A stretch of 64,000 bases of DNA from Coccinella septempunctata (lineage: Eukaryota > Arthropoda > Insecta > Coleoptera > Coccinellidae), in NCBI RefSeq assembly GCF_907165205.1, contig NC_058191.1:25934064-25998063 (forward strand), in the 5' to 3' direction. How positions within the stretch are numbered: position 1 is the first letter of the stretch; the number at the start of each line of letters is the position of its first letter. The notes beneath the pieces were generated by a model. The model made no database searches. It was not told the DNA's origin and saw only the letters and a program-made list of their open reading frames with translations. This document shows, in pieces, positions 45,366-55,590 of this stretch. A program made the translations under genes and the position numbers.

Positions 45366-46744
45366 ATTATCTCGTCATCACTACTCTTTTCTTTAACAAA
45401 ATCATATCACCCTCGATTTTGAACAGAAGTGAAAGATCATTATGAAATTTAATATAAATGTGGCGAATTTGAAGAAGTCTACAAGAAAAATTTAAGCTCT
45501 AGATATTCCAGTAGTCCATGCGATCTGAAATGACAGAAATAAAAATGAGAAATGTTTGTAGACATTTTTCCTCTAGGTATTCAGAGTTGAACACTATTCG
45601 TTTTTTCAACTTATTGTATAAATCGCTTTACCTTGAATGATTTTGAGCCTTTAACACTTCAGAATTTAAGGACGTTTAATCTATCCACCAACCGGACAAA
45701 AAAAGATCGGTTTTGTATTTATAGAAACATTACCTAATACTATTATCTAATAATTATAAATTACCGATATTATTCCAAAGCAAAACGACACTATCTATAA
45801 ATTTGCAATGAATATATCTGACGTAAGTGTGGCGTATGCCATTTTAATTGAATACCACCATGTTGCGGTGATATGCTCTAATGGAGCCGATAATCATTGC
45901 CATGCACGTGTGTTCAATATAAATATGCTCTGAAAGGACTATTATTCACTTGTCCATTTAATGAAGAAGATAAGCTTCAGCTTCACATTGGTAAGGAAAA
46001 TGAAAAAGCCGTTGTAACATTTGAGCTTGAATAAAATAAGATTTCTTGTTGAGCTTTTGTTGAATTCCATACTGGAAGTTCCATTCAGTTCAAAATAGTT
46101 TCTGTGAGATTCTTCGGAAATTTGAAGTGATAAGTTTACAATAAAACAGATAGGTAGGTATTGTGAATATTCTGAAATTTGTGATTTGTTAATCTACATA
46201 TAGTTTTATATGTGCAAAACTAGTAATATCCACCGAATGTGATTGCTGTTTTGTTTGTGTCTATATTTAAATACATAGGGTTCATTAATACATTATTCGT
46301 ACAAAATTTTAACATCTTCGGCATTCATCTGCAAAATACCACTTATCGTAATTGGAAATTTTATCCTAGATGATTTCTATTTCTCTAATATACAGGGTGT
46401 CTACTTTTAAAGTACCCCAACTTCAATGGGGGATCAGTTTAGTGATTTGCAACGAAAAATGCCATATAACACATGGTCTATCATGTGTTATGTAGCCACT
46501 TTAAAAGTATAAGATGTTTCCGTGGATACTATCTCTGAAAAACTACTCCTTGAGATGGACTTTTTTCTGAGGGTTGCAAGCTTCAAGATGAATGTAATCA
46601 TCATTTATCAAATAAAGTCTCAAATACTCTGAAGTACCAGAAGATCTCGAACCTTACAACCTATATAATACCTATCGGATAAATAATATGGATACAGGGT
46701 GTAAATAAGTAGCGAAAAAATTTAAGGGGTGATGTTGGAAAACA
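45366..46744. other. No gene recognised
   Basis: AT-rich DNA. TACAGGGTGT words at about 46392 and 46694 with an inverted CTTTTAAAGTA / ACTTTAAAAGTA pair (46404 and 46500) suggest a small decayed foldback. A GC-richer patch lies at 45850-45910. Confidence 0.4.
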
Positions 46745-46892
46745 TTTAACAACAATCCAAAATGCTAACTTCTAACTTGACGGTTCACCTGGAAAGTAGT
46801 GCAGCAAAAGCTATGAATTTCGTTAAGACACGAAATATCGAAGTTCAAAATTCCATAGCCTACTTGACGACGAATTTTTTTGAACGCACGTT
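46745..46892. repeat. Dispersed repeat copy C (uninterrupted, 5' part missing)
   Basis: Matches the second half of 14172-14612 and 30603-30846. It reads TTCGTTAAGACACGAAATAT at the point where copy A has the MITE. Confidence 0.75.
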
Positions 46893-48789
46893 ACAAGGAT
46901 TCTTTCTTTTCTTTTGATGACATGAAAAACTGTGAATAAATGCATATATTTATGTAGTTTCTATTATTCATCCAGGATATTGTATATTTTCAATATTTCG
47001 CATTGTAGCGTACGACACCGGCCAATTTATTGAAGAAACATTTTTGTAGTCGGGCTAGAACAGGACAGGACTGCACCCAATCGAAGAATGTAATGTTTGA
47101 TAATAAAAACGGGCAATATACGACCAAGATACGCTCAAATCGGCAGAATAATCTACATGCGGTAATCTAATCGGGCACAGGTGTCCGTGAATATTATAGT
47201 CCTGCAAAGGCGTCCAATGCGATATTTTTTCGTGTAGGAAGGATTATTTATACAGAACCAGTACAATTCAAATTACTCAAAGATTTCATAGTCCGATAGC
47301 GGACTGGACTTCTTTTGTGGTGTGAAATTCTATGAATGTTGCATTATTCAATGGACGATTTAAGTCAAAGTGGCAAATAAAGGGATAAAGTATGTGAATG
47401 TAAATACTCAGTACGATGCTGTGGTCGAATGTGACAACCAGAAAATTCAACATGGGGCTACCAGGAAAGTTTACTAGATGTTGAATAAAAAAAAGAAATA
47501 GAAATGTGGTAATGAATTTTTATGCAGTAATGGAGATGGTTCGATGATGAAACTCATTCAATACATCCATAAAAAAAATCGACTTGGAAAATCACGGAAG
47601 GAAATTCAGATTTTTCCGATTAAATTAAGAGCATCTTCGAAAAAAAAGTGAAGACTGACTTTTTAAGCTGAAAGCTTGCTTTGTTTTGAATCAACTGACA
47701 CTCAATATGGAAAAAAACAAAATTACCGTTCTTCAGCTACATCACCGGACATAGGACATGCACATGCTGCACATGTGGAGGGATGAGCATCTGAAAGAGT
47801 TAAACACAAAATTAAGATGTAATAAAATATAAAAAGCTTGGAACATCTGATAATATGCTTTGAAACAGTCACAGCTCAACTATGGGATTACTTACCTTTT
47901 CGAGTGGTGAATTTTTTATTCAGAATCTTGGTGGCACTAGACGTCAGCCCACTTTTTGCACTTGAAATTTATACAAACGTCTTCCACATAAAATCACACA
48001 AAAATAAATTGAGCAGCAATATCATACGAGAAACAAAGGGGACACCTTTGAGTTATTGAATTGAAGAAAGAGAATAGGACAAAGAGCATGCAATTATCTA
48101 GCACCGAAATTGCACTCCATATTTGCAAAAAAACTGAAAAATATAAAAAGCTATAACACCTCAAATATAACATAAAACAGTGCTGAGAGTGCCTCAACTG
48201 AAATAAATGACAAATCAACCAATAAAAAAATAAATAAAGAAAACAACGAAAAAAAATTATTAACAACTCTTCAACAGCGACATATAAAACTCGACATCTT
48301 GAAATGCATAATATCGGACACATAACCCGGACAAGACAAAAACAAGATGATAATAACTTCAATATAAAAATGATTGAGTATATTTATAATAATTCAGGGG
48401 AATTATATTTTCTATTGTTTTTAAGAATCGGGTTTTATTTTAGTTTTTAGAGTGAAAAACTTAAGTGTATTTTTCAGTCACGTACAGTAAATTATCAAAG
48501 GATAGTCATCTCTGTGACTTGTTTTGGTTTATTTCGAGAACTGAGAAGAAATAAACATTTTTTATTCTATTCTCTCTTCTATTCTTATGATTATTAGATT
48601 CAACTCAATAGGAAACTCTTTACTGATGGGTGTCTCAATTTTACATTATTTTTGCCTGAGGGGGCAATATTCAGGGGGTATTTTGAAGTGAAGGCCAATA
48701 AAAAATGCAAATGTATAAGAATTCAAATTATTCAATGAGAATCAGAAACAAAAAAAATATCAACAGATCGTTAATCAATTCGATAGGGG
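46893..48789. other. No gene recognised
   Basis: A GC-richer patch at 47080-47250 may be regulatory. At about 48210-48240 a CCAATAAAAAAATAAATAAAG run may be a LINE-like tail. A 122-codon minus-strand frame at 47994-48362 is Phe/Leu/Cys-rich low complexity without motifs. Confidence 0.4.
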
Positions 48790-48933
48790 TATCTTTTCCA
48801 GACAAGCCTAGCCTGGCAACACTGTGGGAGTCCTTATCCTCTTGTGTTTGGGTACTCACTCAACTTAACCTGCTTGTTCATTGGTTCCAGGCTCCTGCCT
48901 ATAAACCAAAACCATCGGTCCATCACACAACCG
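48790..48933 (-). pseudogene. Older antisense Jockey relative: 3' UTR part
   Basis: On the minus strand this block reads ATAGGCAGGAGCCTGGAACC, AATGAACAAGCAGGTTAAG and ACTCCCACAGTGTTGCC. That parallels the 3' UTR of the intact element (ATAGGCAAAATGCCCGGAACC, ATGAAGAAGCAGTTAAGG, ATCCCCACACTGTTCC) in the same order. It continues beyond copy 2 at 53738. Positions 48923-48933 are the copy 2 target duplication. Confidence 0.65.
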
Positions 48934-49365
48934 AGTCCGAGTCAATCGCTTGACAGGAGAAGACGTGCTACAGTGCTCCTAGTGCTATAAAAGAGAAAGC
49001 GGACGAGAAAGTCACAGTGCCGTAAAAGTGAAAGCGGAGGTGAAAGTGCCCACTGACCAAGCTACGGAATATTTGATTCCGTCTGTGAAGTTGTGTAGGT
49101 TCTATATTTGTTATCGGAATTTTAATTCGTTAAAATTTTCAAAGTTGGTGTTCATCCTAAGTGTCCAGAGAATTTTCTCGTTGGTACTGCAGAAAACATC
49201 AGGTGAGCTTATTTTTCGTATCTTTCTTTCTGATTTTTCTCATAGCGTAGAGAATTTTTGATGAGCCGTTTTGTTTTTATGCATGAGATACATTTTTCTT
49301 TTGTCTTGAAAAATTTTATTTCCAATTTCTTCGAGTAGCGAAGTAATTATTAATTAGATTCTAAA

Positions 49366-50763
49366 ATGTCTGACCATTCGGACTGCGAGTCCGTAATGGA
49401 AGAAGACGCGCCAGAAATCGCTAATGTCGTGTCCGAACACGATATTTTGAGAGAGGAGAACGCAAGTTTGAAAGCGAGGGTGAATGAGTTAGATAGATGC
49501 GTATCTAGCTTAGTTGCTGAGATTAAAAATCTCAGGGAGAGGCTCGAGTTGCAGGAGGGAAATAAGGAAAGTCCTTACTCCAAAGCACTCAAGAAGAACA
49601 TTATTTTGAAAAATGTCCAAGAAGTGAACTTACCGGTTCAAAAACAGAAGATGGAGGTGGTCAAAACCCCTCAAACCAAAATTTCCCCACCCGCCAAAAG
49701 AGTGAGAAAGGATAGCTCCTCGTCAAATGAAGAGGCAAACAAGAAAAGAGTCTTGGAAACCCCAGCCCAAGAGAAAACCACTCCAGTGGAGAGAAAAGAA
49801 AAAATCCCCCCAGTTACCCTGAGGGGTACGTCCGAATGGACGTCAATTTCCAACGCGTTAATGCGAAACGGAATAAATTACAGCAGAGCGACTACTGTGA
49901 AGGACGGAATTAGGGTCGTTCCACAAACCGCGGAAGACCACAGAAGAATGACGGACTTCCTTCATAAAATAAATAGGGAGTTTTACACTCTTCAACGGGA
50001 GGAAGAAAAGAAAATCTATGCGGTAGTGAGATATCTACCGCTGGATGCAGATATCCCGACGATCCTTGACGACCTCAAGGATCAAGGGATCGTCGATGCT
50101 GAGGTCATAAGAATGACCTCAAATATAACTAAGAGGCCGATGCCCTTATTGCTGGTTAAAACCCAGAATAAGGGTATCTTCGAGGTGAGAAGGCTCTACA
50201 ACATGAACTGTGTTGTTGAACCTAAGAGAAGGACGACCGGGCCTGGACAATGTTACCGCTGTCAGCGATATGGACATGCCCAAAGTAAGTGCACTTTTCC
50301 ATGGAGGTGCGTGAAATGCTCCGGTAATCACAGCTCCAAGGAGTGTACGCTCACCAGGGAGAACGAGGAGCGAAATGCCTCTTGTGTTCTCTGTGAAGAG
50401 CAAGGACATCCAGCCAGCTACAAGGGATGTAGCGAATGGAAATTGGTCACTAAAAAGACCAAGAGATCGCCAAGATCGAACCAGACCAGCTCGAGGCCAA
50501 CACAAAATACACCGAGGCCATCCCCAAACTCTTCGGAAGTGAAGAAACCCCAGGAAACTGCAACCGAAGCAGTCAAAGAGACGAAGAAACCAGAGAAAAA
50601 GACGGAAAAGGCAAAAACCGTCAAAAAAGCCGAAACCAGAAAAGGAATTTCTGGAATCACTGAGGAACTGGATAAGTTCACGAAAAACCTCCTCAGCACG
50701 ATGATGCAGAATCTGGAGAAAGAGATTGAGAAGAAGATGCAGCAAATTATTAAGAATATTTAA
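49366..50763 (+). CDS. Retrotransposon ORF1, gag-like RNA-binding protein (copy 2)
   Basis: A 465-residue protein with the same layout as copy 1: N-terminal coiled coil, basic linker, PRE_C2HC domain and three CCHC-type knuckles (CYRCQRYGHAQSKC first). It has an extra Pro (SPYSK) relative to copy 1. Most differences fall between residues 165 and 292, where the DNA shows dense, mainly synonymous substitutions, so both lineages were under protein-level constraint. The third knuckle reads CEEQGH in place of CGEQGH. It ends in TAATG, sharing one base with ORF2. Confidence 0.95.
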   Translation: MSDHSDCESVMEEDAPEIANVVSEHDILREENASLKARVNELDRCVSSLVAEIKNLRERLELQEGNKESPYSKALKKNIILKNVQEVNLPVQKQKMEVVKTPQTKISPPAKRVRKDSSSSNEEANKKRVLETPAQEKTTPVERKEKIPPVTLRGTSEWTSISNALMRNGINYSRATTVKDGIRVVPQTAEDHRRMTDFLHKINREFYTLQREEEKKIYAVVRYLPLDADIPTILDDLKDQGIVDAEVIRMTSNITKRPMPLLLVKTQNKGIFEVRRLYNMNCVVEPKRRTTGPGQCYRCQRYGHAQSKCTFPWRCVKCSGNHSSKECTLTRENEERNASCVLCEEQGHPASYKGCSEWKLVTKKTKRSPRSNQTSSRPTQNTPRPSPNSSEVKKPQETATEAVKETKKPEKKTEKAKTVKKAETRKGISGITEELDKFTKNLLSTMMQNLEKEIEKKMQQIIKNI

Positions 50764-53471
50764 TGGCTGACACGACGATAAAGAACAATCTCATAATCGT
50801 CTCTTGGAACGTCGAAGGATTGAGAGCCCGCAGATCAGAATTCGAAGAACTGATTGAAGAGAAGAGACCGGATGTCATAGCTCTTCAAGAAACGAGACTT
50901 AACCCCAACGTTCGGATAGCATTTCCCAATTACGATATTTACAGAAATGATAGACCTAACAGCACAGGTGGCGTTGCTATACTGGCTAGAAGGAATATGG
51001 ATCACCATTTCGACCAAATATTCAATGGACAAGAAGTAGAAGCAATATCGATTATTGTGAATACTAATCGAGGGCAAGTGAAGATTATTTCAACTTATAA
51101 ATCACCGGATAAGGACATGCTGGAAGAGGATCTAAAAATGCTACTAGAAGGAAGACACCCGAAAATCATAATTGGTGATCTTAACTGCAAATCGCAGGAA
51201 TGGAACAGTAGGGTGGAAAATACAAACGGGAGAAGACTGAAGATTTATGCTGAAAAACTTAATGCAGTTGTGATAGGACCTGATATACCGACCTACATAC
51301 CAAGAGTAAATGGACTACCCGATGTACTGGACATTGTCGTAATGAAAGACATCACTGAAGAAATCAGCATTGATACAATAGAAGACGGAACTTCAGACCA
51401 CAATCCCATAGAATTCATAGTGGGACATGGCCCAAGAAACGAAGAAGAGACACAAACCAAGGAACGCACAGACTGGGAGAAATATAAGAATTTACTTCAG
51501 GAGAAAATCAGGGAAATTCCCCAAATAAACACCCAGGATGAATTAGATGAAGCAGTTGAAAAATTGGAAAATCATATAAAAGAAGCCTATGAAGAAAGCA
51601 CCAAGAGAATAAGGAAACCAATTCCGAAACATTCACATGGAGATACGCCAAGGGATATAAAGGAACTTATAAAAAAGAACAGAAGACTCAGGAAAATCTA
51701 CAGAACAACAAAAAGAGAAGAAGACAAGAAGAAACTGAATAAGCATAGTCAGATATTGAAAAATGCTTTAACAGAACTGCGTAATAACAGATGGCACCAG
51801 AGATTAAGGGAACTGAATACAATAGATCACTCGGCTTGGAAAATGCAAAAACGCTTACGACGAGAACAGACAGTTATACCTCCACTGCATGGAGCAAACG
51901 GAATGGTATATACGAGACTTGAAAAAGCCGAAGCACTTGCCGACACAATTGAGAGAGAAGCCAGAATAAATTACAGAAATGATGATGACAATGAAGATCT
52001 AGAAGAAGAAGTGGAGGCAAACGAAGAACTGATGATGGAACCACCGGAAACCGAAATCATTCCAAAACCGGCTTCACCAACAGAAATCAAAGAGATCATA
52101 ATGAAACTGAAAAACCGGAAAGCACCGGGAGAAGATAGGATAACGAATTATATGTTGAAGAAATTGCCTAGAAAAGGAATAGCAGCCTTGACGAATATAA
52201 CAAACGGAGTGATGAGGACCGAATACTACCCAAAGAGATGGAAAACTGCAGAAATGATAGTTTTCAACAAGCCTGGAAAGGAACGGAAATTTCCTCAAAA
52301 TTATAGACCAATCAGCCTACTATCAGCACTAGGAAAAGTCGTCGAGAGGGTTATCGCCAAAAGGCTGAATGAGGAAACAGAAATGTTGAAGATAATCCCA
52401 CCCGAACAATTTGGATTTCGACGAGAACACTCGACTGAACTCCAATTACTACGGCTCATAGAATACGTCACCGAAGGAATACAGACCAAACAGGCCACAG
52501 GATTAGTTCTGATGGATATCGAGAGAGCTTTTGATAGAGTATGGCACGAAGGCCTAATCTACAAGATGAAAAGAGCAGGATATTCGACCAAGCTATGCAA
52601 GATTATAAGGAATTATCTGAGGAATAGAAACTTTTATGTGAAGATAGATGGAGCAACCTCTCAAACCAGACAATTGGAAGCGGGAGTGCCTCAAGGATCG
52701 GTACTTGGACCTCTGCTTTACGTAATATACGTTTATGATATCCCGAAGAATGCTAGGAATATGCTCACCTTGTACGCAGATGACACAGGAATAGCGTTCA
52801 GACATCGACGCCCAGAGATCATACACCGGAGACTGCAGGAAGCCATAGATGAATTACTCAAATGGTGCATCAAATGGAAAATCCAAATCAATGGAAGAAA
52901 GACTCAAGCAATATTACTGCAAAAGAGAAGATTGAGGATGGAAGAAAACCTTGAAGTTGATGGACAAGAGGTTGAATGGAAAAATGAAGCAACATACCTA
53001 GGAGTGACGCTTGACAGAGGACTTACATGGAAAAACCACATCAAATGTGCTGTTGATAAAACAAAAGCCGCAATGAGTAAACTTTATCCACTCATAGGCA
53101 GAAGAAGTCATATGAATAAGAACATCAAGTTGACGATGATTAAAACTATTGCGCGACCACAACTCACATATGGATCGGCGGCATGGGGCTTCGCAGCCAA
53201 GACCCACATCAAGAGAATACAGGCCACTGAGAATAAACTCCTTAGAATGGCGATGGACGTACCCTGGTTTGTTAGGAACAAACAAATCTACAAGGACTTG
53301 GAATGGGAACCAGTTACAGAATTTATGAAGAGAAAGGCGGAAAGGATATTCGACAAAGCCAAACAACATCCAAATGAGGAACTACGAAGATTAGTCGACT
53401 ACGATCCAACAGAAGAAGCTAGAAGGTCAAGAACCTACCACCGAAGACCGAGAGATCAGTTAAGGATTTAA
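50763..53471 (+). CDS. Retrotransposon ORF2, endonuclease/reverse transcriptase (copy 2)
   Basis: A 902-residue polyprotein. The APE-type endonuclease (about 8-222) has WN (15-16), LQET (41-44), GDLN (138-141) and TSDH (210-213), and would nick the target to prime reverse transcription. A charged, helical linker follows (230-430). The reverse transcriptase spans about 450-740: NRKAPGEDRI (451-460), NYRPISLLSALGKVVE (513-528), motif A DIERAFD (585-591), GVPQGSVLGPLL (641-652) and YADD (671-674). The thumb and C-terminal region (YLGVTLDRGLTWKNHI, RPQLTYGSAAWG) run to the end. There is no RNase H and no CCHC at the C-terminus. It starts at the TAATG overlap, which implies translation by termination-reinitiation after ORF1. 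Confidence 0.95.
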   Translation: MADTTIKNNLIIVSWNVEGLRARRSEFEELIEEKRPDVIALQETRLNPNVRIAFPNYDIYRNDRPNSTGGVAILARRNMDHHFDQIFNGQEVEAISIIVNTNRGQVKIISTYKSPDKDMLEEDLKMLLEGRHPKIIIGDLNCKSQEWNSRVENTNGRRLKIYAEKLNAVVIGPDIPTYIPRVNGLPDVLDIVVMKDITEEISIDTIEDGTSDHNPIEFIVGHGPRNEEETQTKERTDWEKYKNLLQEKIREIPQINTQDELDEAVEKLENHIKEAYEESTKRIRKPIPKHSHGDTPRDIKELIKKNRRLRKIYRTTKREEDKKKLNKHSQILKNALTELRNNRWHQRLRELNTIDHSAWKMQKRLRREQTVIPPLHGANGMVYTRLEKAEALADTIEREARINYRNDDDNEDLEEEVEANEELMMEPPETEIIPKPASPTEIKEIIMKLKNRKAPGEDRITNYMLKKLPRKGIAALTNITNGVMRTEYYPKRWKTAEMIVFNKPGKERKFPQNYRPISLLSALGKVVERVIAKRLNEETEMLKIIPPEQFGFRREHSTELQLLRLIEYVTEGIQTKQATGLVLMDIERAFDRVWHEGLIYKMKRAGYSTKLCKIIRNYLRNRNFYVKIDGATSQTRQLEAGVPQGSVLGPLLYVIYVYDIPKNARNMLTLYADDTGIAFRHRRPEIIHRRLQEAIDELLKWCIKWKIQINGRKTQAILLQKRRLRMEENLEVDGQEVEWKNEATYLGVTLDRGLTWKNHIKCAVDKTKAAMSKLYPLIGRRSHMNKNIKLTMIKTIARPQLTYGSAAWGFAAKTHIKRIQATENKLLRMAMDVPWFVRNKQIYKDLEWEPVTEFMKRKAERIFDKAKQHPNEELRRLVDYDPTEEARRSRTYHRRPRDQLRI

Positions 53472-53718
53472 ATGTAACCAAAGAAGAGCTTAACCTATAA
53501 AAGCTATAGGCAGCATACAACTATCAACACGACTATGATCGTGTGAGAGTCCAGAAACCATAAGAGTCAACTGGTTAATAGGCAAAATGCCCGGAACCTA
53601 TGAAGAAGCAGTTAAGGGTTTTTAGTGGGTCTCGAGCTCAGAGAGTGAGAATCCCCACACTGTTCCCCCTCAGCAGAGGGTGTGTTCGTCTGTTTGCAGA
53701 TTTTCCCCCTGCTACACC
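53472..53718 (+). other. Retrotransposon 3' UTR (copy 2)
   Basis: Nearly identical to 44870-45116 and keeps all three short hairpins. A TTCCCCCTGCTACACC end precedes the A run. Confidence 0.7.
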
Positions 53719-53737
53719 AAAAAAAAAAAAAAAAAAA

Positions 53738-54480
53738 TCACACAACCGTGCTGATGTTTTTTTGTTTATCGTGTTAGGATAAACAAATATTTTCAATAAA
53801 TCTCCCTTCTTAGTTGCATCTCTCATCAACTGATCTCTCGGTCTCTTTTTGTGAATTTTTATTCTTCACCCGGGTCATAGCCCACTGGTCATCTCGGTTC
53901 TTGATTCAGATCGCCCTTCGCCGTTTGAAATGGCTTTTCTGCTTTCGTCTATTCATCACGATAAATTTGTCGGTGCTGGACAAACCTCTATTGCACATTG
54001 AATTAGCTTGTTTTCTGTTGCCTAAATTCTTTCGATATGGCTGTTTAATCCAAATTCCCAGGTAACTGTTCCATAGGTAGGTTAGGGCCTAACAACGGTT
54101 TTATTATTTTAATTTTTTTTTTGACATATAGCTCCTTCTACCTGTCATTGGGTGGAGTTAACACAGTTTAAGGGAGGTGTGGTAGTGTTCATTAAAATTC
54201 AACGCTGCCGTGGTTCTGTCAATGCCTTGCCTGATGTGGCTTTTCAAACTAACTACTTGCTACAGGGCTGTACCTAACTATTCAGCTTAATCTTTTCACT
54301 TGATTTTCTCCCCATCAACCTACACATTGATTGTGGTTCTCATTGTTATCTTCTGAAGTAATGTCGCTTTGCTAAAGGCGCCGCATATTACTTTAGTCAT
54401 AAATATCCCAGTCAGTAAATACCCACATTGTAGTGGCTACTTCCTTTTTTCACGAGTTATTGAGGTTATAACTCATCACC
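53738..54480 (-). pseudogene. Older antisense Jockey relative: reverse transcriptase C-terminal part
   Basis: Minus-strand pieces in shifting frames resemble the thumb region of the intact ORF2. INVXVDGEKIK and VSLKSHIRQGIDRTTAALN (stops and frame changes between them) parallel LEVDGQEVEW and LTWKNHIKCAVDKTKAAM. TERSVDERCN near 53830 falls where the ORF ends. Together with the 3' UTR part at 48790-48933 it forms one decayed element interrupted by copy 2. Confidence 0.6.
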
Positions 54481-55139
54481 GAACATGTCAATTACTCTTT
54501 GATAAACGTCACCGACTCTCTTTCTGTTTTAGGGCGGCTTCTTCAATATTCCAGACATTATTTTTCGTCTAGAGAACCACGGAGAAGTAAAAGTAAAATA
54601 CTTCAGGAACAATTTACAATATTGTTTATTGTTTCTGCGAAGCTCCATAATATTCTGACACTTTGTCTTTTGATTTGTGGAATTCAAATTGAGTCATTGA
54701 AAGTTCTTCAATCTTGTAATTTTCAAGCGTTTCTCTGTCCTCAAGTTATGCAATCATTAAAGCGACCAATGATAATATGGACAATATTGTGCTATCCATC
54801 AGGAAATACGAAATATTGGTCGATCATCCCATTGAACATGCGAGAAAAATTCTGGAATATGATCTCGATAGCACATCATGATCAACATTTTATTATACGC
54901 GTAATATTTTTATTCGATTCAGTCTACAGGGGATTTCAGAATAAGGTTCAGTGAGATCGGGATCTTATTCCTCAGATGATTTTATGATACGGAGATTCTA
55001 TGGATTATGACGCACTGTTTCTGAGGTACAGGTTGTCCTTAGCATCTATGTATAAAATCCCGAATTAACGGAACCTCATTCTAAAACACCCTGTATATAT
55101 TGAGTATCTTTAATTGTATCGCATCGTATCGTATATTTA
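54481..55139. other. No gene recognised
   Basis: The antisense remnant may extend into this stretch, but I could not follow it. An ACACCCTGTATATA word at about 55088 is an ACAGGGTG-type repeat edge. Confidence 0.4.
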
Positions 55140-55590
55140 CAACAAGCCAAAGGCCTGTTACTAAATGTCACCAGGGCATATTCAATAGACGAAGAAAGAG
55201 TATGGCATGAGGGATTGATAAATCAAATGCAGGATACTCGATTAAATTCTGCAGAAGCTTCTACGTGACGAATTTTCAACCATAAGATATCAGTAGGCAG
55301 GGTTGACCCCACTGATCAGTACTCGGACCCTCACTTCATAATATTGGTTAGTTATACCACGAAAGTTACAAAAAACCGAAATAAACGACTGGCGAATTGA
55401 GTAACACACTATTCCAAAAAAGAACATCGAAAGCTACTAGCAATTTCGAAATTGGTGGAGAATAAGGGGAGTGAAAAAACGAATTGACTTACCTAGGGAA
55501 GACACTACACATAGGATCGACTCAAAAATGTCACATAAAGCAAACGAATAACAAAACCACAGAATTGGTCAGGTTTAGTAAGTATTCGAA
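55140..55590 (+). pseudogene. Ancient Jockey reverse transcriptase remnant
   Basis: Reading across frames gives YSIDEERVWHEGLINQMQD, parallel to MDIERAFDRVWHEGLIYKMK; then NHKISVGRVDPTDQYSDPHF (compare FYVKIDG...GVPQGSVLGPLL); and then LTYLGKTLHIGSTQKCHIKQ with TNNKTTELV (compare ATYLGVTLDRGLTWKNHIKC, DKTKAAM). The order and spacing match RT from motif A to the thumb, with a deletion where YADD should lie. It is independent of the two intact copies. Confidence 0.7.

Larger units (their letters stand above)
48934..53737 (+). mobile_element. Jockey-type non-LTR retrotransposon, copy 2 (full length, ORFs intact)
   Basis: The target duplication TCACACAACCG lies at 48923-48933 and 53738-53748. 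The element has a 432-bp 5' UTR, ORF1 (49366-50763), ORF2 (50763-53471), a 3' UTR and 19 A residues (53719-53737). Both ORFs are open and every catalytic motif I checked is present, so it looks potentially active. It lies in the same orientation as copy 1, 8.6 kb downstream start to start. Confidence 0.95.

Noticed and set aside
48838..53830. Solo LTR split by retrotransposon copy 2 (TG start, TATAAA and AATAAA words)
   Set aside because: The same flanks align better, on the minus strand, to the 3' UTR and RT end of an older Jockey relative.
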